Origin: JAJZRJ01 sp040757055 | GTDB lineage: Bacteria > Desulfobacterota > Desulfobulbia > Desulfobulbales > Desulfurivibrionaceae | DNA: 64,000 bases | Direction of reading: 5' to 3' | Assembly: GCA_040757055.1 (NCBI GenBank) | Contig: JBFLXY010000002.1 | Span: 207,343-271,342 of the forward strand | Shown: piece after piece, positions 60,809 to 64,000 of the stretch | Layout: each line of letters begins with the position of its first letter | Position numbering within the stretch: the stretch's first letter is position 1 | Notes under the pieces: generated by a model | The model's input: the letters and a program-made list of their open reading frames with translations, nothing else | What the model was told of the DNA's origin: nothing | Databases searched by the model: none | Program-made: the position numbers and the translations under genes

Positions 60809-61228
60809 ATGGCCTTTTCACAGAATAACGGCAAACGCGGCCTGGTCTCCGACATCAACGTCACCCCGCTGGTGGACGTCATGCTGGTGCTGCTCATCAT
60901 TTTCATGATCACTGCGCCGATGATGACCCAGGGCGTGGATGTCAACCTGCCGCAGACCACGGCCCGGCCGCTCCAGCAGGACGAGGCGCCGGTGATCGTC
61001 ACCGTCACCAGGAAGGGCGAAATCTTCGTGGACCGCGCCCGGGGCGATCAGGCCATGCTGCGTGAGCAACTCAGCGCCCTGGCCCAGCGGGGCACCGACC
61101 GCACCATTCTGCTCAAGGCGGACAAGGACGTGCCCTACGGTCTGGTGGTGGGGGTCATGGCCGACATCAAGGGCGCCGGCTTCGACAAGCTCGGCATGGT
61201 CACTGAACCCCGCAGCGAACGGCAGTAA
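60809..61228 (+). CDS. tolR: TolR/ExbD-type protein
   Basis: A 139-aa protein with a short cytoplasmic start, one helix, and a periplasmic domain. The conserved motor segment SDINVTPLVDVMLVLLIIFMI contains the Asp of the proton path. The periplasmic part ends LLKADKDVPYGLVVGVMADIKGAGFDKLGMVT, as expected for the family. It starts 14 bases after tolQ. Confidence 0.95.
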   Translation: MAFSQNNGKRGLVSDINVTPLVDVMLVLLIIFMITAPMMTQGVDVNLPQTTARPLQQDEAPVIVTVTRKGEIFVDRARGDQAMLREQLSALAQRGTDRTILLKADKDVPYGLVVGVMADIKGAGFDKLGMVTEPRSERQ

Positions 61229-62136
61229 TGCCCACCCTACCCCATCCCAGCGCCAACCAGGAACCCCTTGGCTTCCACCCCTATCTGCAGGAGCGGCCCA
61301 GGGGCATCCCCTTTGCCCTGGCCATCGGCGTGCATCTGCTCGTCTTCCTGATCGCCTTTTTTTCGCCCTACCTCTTCCAACAGCGCCGCAAGATTCCCGA
61401 GGTCTACACGGTCAATCTCTTCAATGTCCAGGACATCGGGGCGGCCCGGCTTACCATGCCGCAACAGACCAGGGTGACCGCCGCCGCACCCGAGACAAAG
61501 AAAGCCGAAGAAAAGGCGCCGCCCAAGGTGGAGGTGCCCGCTCCGCCGCCCCCTCCGGCGGCCGCCCCGCCCAAGGCTATCTCCACCCAGCCGCTGCCGG
61601 CCAAATCAAAGGCCGACCTGGACCGGCTCAAAAAGCTCAAGGAATCTCTCAGCTCGGAGCAAAAGGCCAAGGAGGCGGAAAAGGTCGCCCAGGAACGGGC
61701 CAGGGAGGCAGTGGATGCCCTCAGAAAATCCCTCCAGACCCAGAGTGCCAAGGCCGTTGCCGGAGGGGCCACAGCGACGGGCACCACCCAGAAGGCCGGT
61801 GCCGATGCCGTGGCCGGCGGGCCCAGCGGCAGCGTCCAGGTGGACGAGGTGCTCAAGCGTTATCTCATCGCGGTGAACAGCCGGGTACAGGAACACTGGA
61901 AACTGCCGGAATCGCAGCCCTGGAAAAATACCCTGGAGGCGATCATCGTTATCCGGGTCCGCCGCGACGGCCAGGTGGTCGATACCTTCTTCGAACACCG
62001 CTCGGAAAATATCACTTTCAACCAGTATGTCGAACGGGCGATCAGGGAGGCCTCTCCGCTGCCGCCCTTTCCGGCCGGCTTCGAGCAGAAGGACATGGAA
62101 ATCGGCCTGCGCTTCCGGCCCGGACGCGTCTTTTAA
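61228..62136 (+). CDS. tolA: TolA-like (TonB C-terminal domain) energy-transducing protein
   Basis: A 302-aa protein. The start overlaps the tolR stop (TAATG). It has one N-terminal helix (about 29-47, FALAIGVHLLVFLIAFFSPY), a Pro/Lys/Ala-rich coiled middle (about 85-190), and a C-terminal domain of TolA/TonB type (QVDEVLKRYLIAVNSRVQEHWKLPES, VIRVRRDGQVVDT, ASPLPPFPAGF). It should link the motor to Pal or TolB through the periplasm. Confidence 0.9.
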   Translation: MPTLPHPSANQEPLGFHPYLQERPRGIPFALAIGVHLLVFLIAFFSPYLFQQRRKIPEVYTVNLFNVQDIGAARLTMPQQTRVTAAAPETKKAEEKAPPKVEVPAPPPPPAAAPPKAISTQPLPAKSKADLDRLKKLKESLSSEQKAKEAEKVAQERAREAVDALRKSLQTQSAKAVAGGATATGTTQKAGADAVAGGPSGSVQVDEVLKRYLIAVNSRVQEHWKLPESQPWKNTLEAIIVIRVRRDGQVVDTFFEHRSENITFNQYVERAIREASPLPPFPAGFEQKDMEIGLRFRPGRVF

Positions 62137-62166
62137 CCATTATCATCAGGAGCCATTGCCAACCAG

Positions 62167-63495
62167 ATGCCCATGAACCTGTCATCCGCCACCATCCGCC
62201 ACCGTTTCGCCCGCGCCGTCCTTGCCCCCCTTCTGCTGCTCGCCCTGATGGGTTTTCCCCCGGCCAGCCAGGCCCGGGTCTATCTCGACATCACCTCGCC
62301 GGAACTTCGCAAGGTGTCGGTGGCAGTGCCCTACTTCATCGAAAAGACCAAGCCTGGCGAGACCCTGGCCAGCGGCCGGCAGATGGCGGGGCTCATGGCC
62401 CGCGGCCTCGCCTTTCACGGCTTCATCAACGTGGTCGAGCCCTCGCTCTATGGCGGACGCCAGGATGCCGACTGGGCCGGACTCGGCGCCGAATTTGCGG
62501 TTCTGGGCCAGTTTGACACCGATTTTTCCAGCGTCAGCATCGAACTCAAGCTCATCGACGTCCAGCAGGGACAGATGATCTTCGGCCGCCGCTACCGCGG
62601 CCCGTGGGCCAAGCACGACCAGATCGTGCTCAAGTTCTGCGACGACATCATCGAGCAGCTCACCGGCGAACGCGGGGTGAGCCTCACCCGCATCGCCTTT
62701 ATCAGCGATCGCAGCGGCCACAAGGAGGTGCATCTGGCCGATGCCCTGGGTACCAACATCACCCAGGTCACCAGACACAGCTATCTCGCGGTCTCGCCGC
62801 GTTTTTCGCCGGACGGCAATTTTCTTTCCTACACCTCCTACCATCGCGGCAACCCGAACCTCTATGTCACCGATCTGCGCGTGCTCAAGACCACCCGGCC
62901 CATCTCCCGGCGACCGGGGTTGAACATGGCCCCGGCCTGGTCCCCGGACGGCAGGACCATGGCGGTGACCCTGAGCAAGGACGGCAACCCGGACCTCTAC
63001 CTGCTGGATACCAGTGGCGAGATCGTGCAGCGCCTCACCAACGGCCCGGGGGTCAATGTTTCGCCTTCGTGGTCGCCGGACGGCAGAAAGCTTGCCTTTG
63101 TCTCCGATCGCAGCGGCAGCCCCCAGATCCATGTGATGGACATGCAGACCCGGGGTGTGCAGCGCATCACCATGAGCGGCAACGAGAACACCACTCCCGC
63201 CTGGTCACCCAAGGGCGACTGGATCGCCTACACCGGGCGGGCGGATGCCACCCATCACATATTCCTGATCAAACCCACGGGCGGAACGCCGGTTCAGCTG
63301 ACCCAGTTCTGGGGCGACCACGAATCTCCCTCCTGGTCGCCGGACGGGCGGCAGCTTGTCTTTTCCCGCAAGAGACAGGGCCGTACCCAACTCTGCGTCA
63401 TCTTCAAGAACGGCAGCGGCCTGCGGGTGCTTTACGAAGGGGAACCGGGCAACCAGGGCACCCCGCAGTGGTCGCCGCGGCTGGATGTCCATTAA
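62167..63495 (+). CDS. tolB: TolB periplasmic beta-propeller protein
   Basis: A 442-aa periplasmic protein. Signal peptide to about residue 36 (ASQARV), an N-terminal alpha/beta domain (YLDITSPELRKVSVAVPYF, QFDTDFSSVSIELKLIDVQ), then a C-terminal propeller with repeated SPDG/SxDG blades such as VSPRFSPDGNFLSYTSY, APAWSPDGRTMAVTL, SPSWSPDGRKLAFVSD and TPAWSPKGDWIAYTG. It docks with Pal. It starts 30 bases after tolA; an in-frame ATG two codons on is possible. Confidence 0.94.
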   Translation: MPMNLSSATIRHRFARAVLAPLLLLALMGFPPASQARVYLDITSPELRKVSVAVPYFIEKTKPGETLASGRQMAGLMARGLAFHGFINVVEPSLYGGRQDADWAGLGAEFAVLGQFDTDFSSVSIELKLIDVQQGQMIFGRRYRGPWAKHDQIVLKFCDDIIEQLTGERGVSLTRIAFISDRSGHKEVHLADALGTNITQVTRHSYLAVSPRFSPDGNFLSYTSYHRGNPNLYVTDLRVLKTTRPISRRPGLNMAPAWSPDGRTMAVTLSKDGNPDLYLLDTSGEIVQRLTNGPGVNVSPSWSPDGRKLAFVSDRSGSPQIHVMDMQTRGVQRITMSGNENTTPAWSPKGDWIAYTGRADATHHIFLIKPTGGTPVQLTQFWGDHESPSWSPDGRQLVFSRKRQGRTQLCVIFKNGSGLRVLYEGEPGNQGTPQWSPRLDVH

Positions 63496-63508
63496 CAGGA
63501 GGCAGCGT

Positions 63509-64000
63509 ATGAAAAAGAGATTCCTCAGCCACGCCCTGCTGGTCGGCCTTTCCCCCCTGCTGGTCCAGTGCGTGGCCCAGGAAAAGGAGGTTGCCGGACT
63601 GGATCTCAGGATGCGCACCATGGATGCCCGTATCATCGAGATGGAGCGCTATGCGAAAAGCCAGGACGAGGTGGCCAGCACCCTCGACCAGATGCACAAC
63701 CGTCTTCTGCGGCTGGAGAGCCGCCTGGACGAACGGGTGCAGAGCGGCAAGCGCAGCCAGGAGATCGAGAAGGAGCGAGAAACCGCGGTGAATAGCCGGC
63801 TTGACGCCATGGACGGCCAGGTCAAGGAGATCACCGCCCGGCTGTCCCAGCTCTCCGAGCAGATGACCCAGGAGATGCAGGCGCTCAAAACCGCCCGGGC
63901 CGAAGCCGCGGCCAGGGATGCCGAGAAGGCCCGCGAGCAGGCGGAAAAAGCGGCAAAGGCCGTCAAGGAAAAGCCGGCGGCCAAGAGTGCGTCCAGCACC
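63509..64000 (+). CDS. Coiled-coil lipoprotein (3' truncated), Pal- or CpoB-associated
   Basis: The gene runs off the right edge with 164 codons open. Signal peptide with lipobox LLVQC (C21), then long heptad-rich helices (GLDLRMRTMDARIIEMERY, LDQMHNRLLRLESRLDER) and a Lys/Ala/Glu tail. GGAGG lies before the ATG. Position after tolB fits Pal or the TPR protein CpoB (YbgF), but neither an OmpA domain nor a TPR is reached. It is 13 bases from tolB and surely in the same operon. Confidence 0.7.
   Translation, partial: MKKRFLSHALLVGLSPLLVQCVAQEKEVAGLDLRMRTMDARIIEMERYAKSQDEVASTLDQMHNRLLRLESRLDERVQSGKRSQEIEKERETAVNSRLDAMDGQVKEITARLSQLSEQMTQEMQALKTARAEAAARDAEKAREQAEKAAKAVKEKPAAKSASST

Overview
The window is GC-rich, densely packed chromosomal DNA from a Gram-negative bacterium. 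It carries lipid A synthesis (lpxB), heptose synthesis (gmhA), a TolC-type outer-membrane channel and a tolQRAB envelope operon. The mix of citramalate synthase beside aspartokinase, TrpB2-type tryptophan synthase beta, archaeal-type phosphoglycerate mutase (ApgM), a fused CobA-HemD, rubrerythrin and FmdB-type zinc ribbons fits an anaerobic Desulfobacterota (former Deltaproteobacteria), possibly near Desulfobulbales or Desulfuromonadales. That placement is inferred from gene content only. I see no insertion sequence, prophage, CRISPR array, rRNA or plasmid gene; nearly everything is core metabolism, envelope or signalling.

Layout. 1-4100: end of an rlmD-like rRNA methyltransferase, PBP4-type peptidase, TrpB2, rubrerythrin. 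4160-10240: gmhA, a run of hairpins, a deoxyhypusine-synthase-fold protein, FmdB zinc ribbon, hemC and cobA-hemD (porphyrin/siroheme), a Cys-rich small protein and an MFS transporter. 10300-12600: cupin, rhodanese lipoprotein, AGCS sodium/amino-acid symporter. 12840-18380: PhnD-like binding protein with a hybrid histidine kinase, an EF-hand-like protein, nadC. 18600-20700: TPR membrane protein, PilZ protein, diguanylate cyclase. 20700-23950: pgl-zwf-gnd, the oxidative pentose phosphate operon, running straight into the cyclase gene. 24050-32000: giant AsmA-like protein, Gfo/Idh oxidoreductase plus lpxB, trmL, M23 peptidase. 32350-35670: lysC, cimA, a helix-hairpin-helix protein. 35660-40670: minus-strand chain purB-DUF4911-tolC-miaB-PHP. 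40870-44350: recJ, pgsA, miaA. 44500-48440: serC, radical SAM, rlmN, and a receiver-PilZ protein with a degenerate receiver. 48470-55550: pepA, CNNM/CBS protein, 4Fe-4S membrane protein, DegS-like protease, mgtE, small PC4-like protein. 55600-59790: HD-GYP protein, initiator tRNA, YbgC-like thioesterase, apgM, hom. 59940-64000: promoter and tolQ-tolR-tolA-tolB followed by a truncated coiled-coil lipoprotein.

How the parts fit. Aspartate-family and branched-chain synthesis appear as lysC, hom and cimA. Cyclic-di-GMP signalling recurs (cyclase, HD-GYP, two PilZ proteins). Genes are often joined by ATGA overlaps, and several convergent pairs share a four-base TTAR end that supplies both stop codons.

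No clear new multi-gene system is evident. The best leads are the five-hairpin element after gmhA with a related copy at 16.37 kb, the heptamer repeat that abuts the start of the radical SAM gene, the unassigned deoxyhypusine-synthase-fold protein, the degenerate receiver-PilZ protein, the M23 peptidase with an Asp in place of a zinc-ligand His, and the PhnD-like/hybrid kinase pair.
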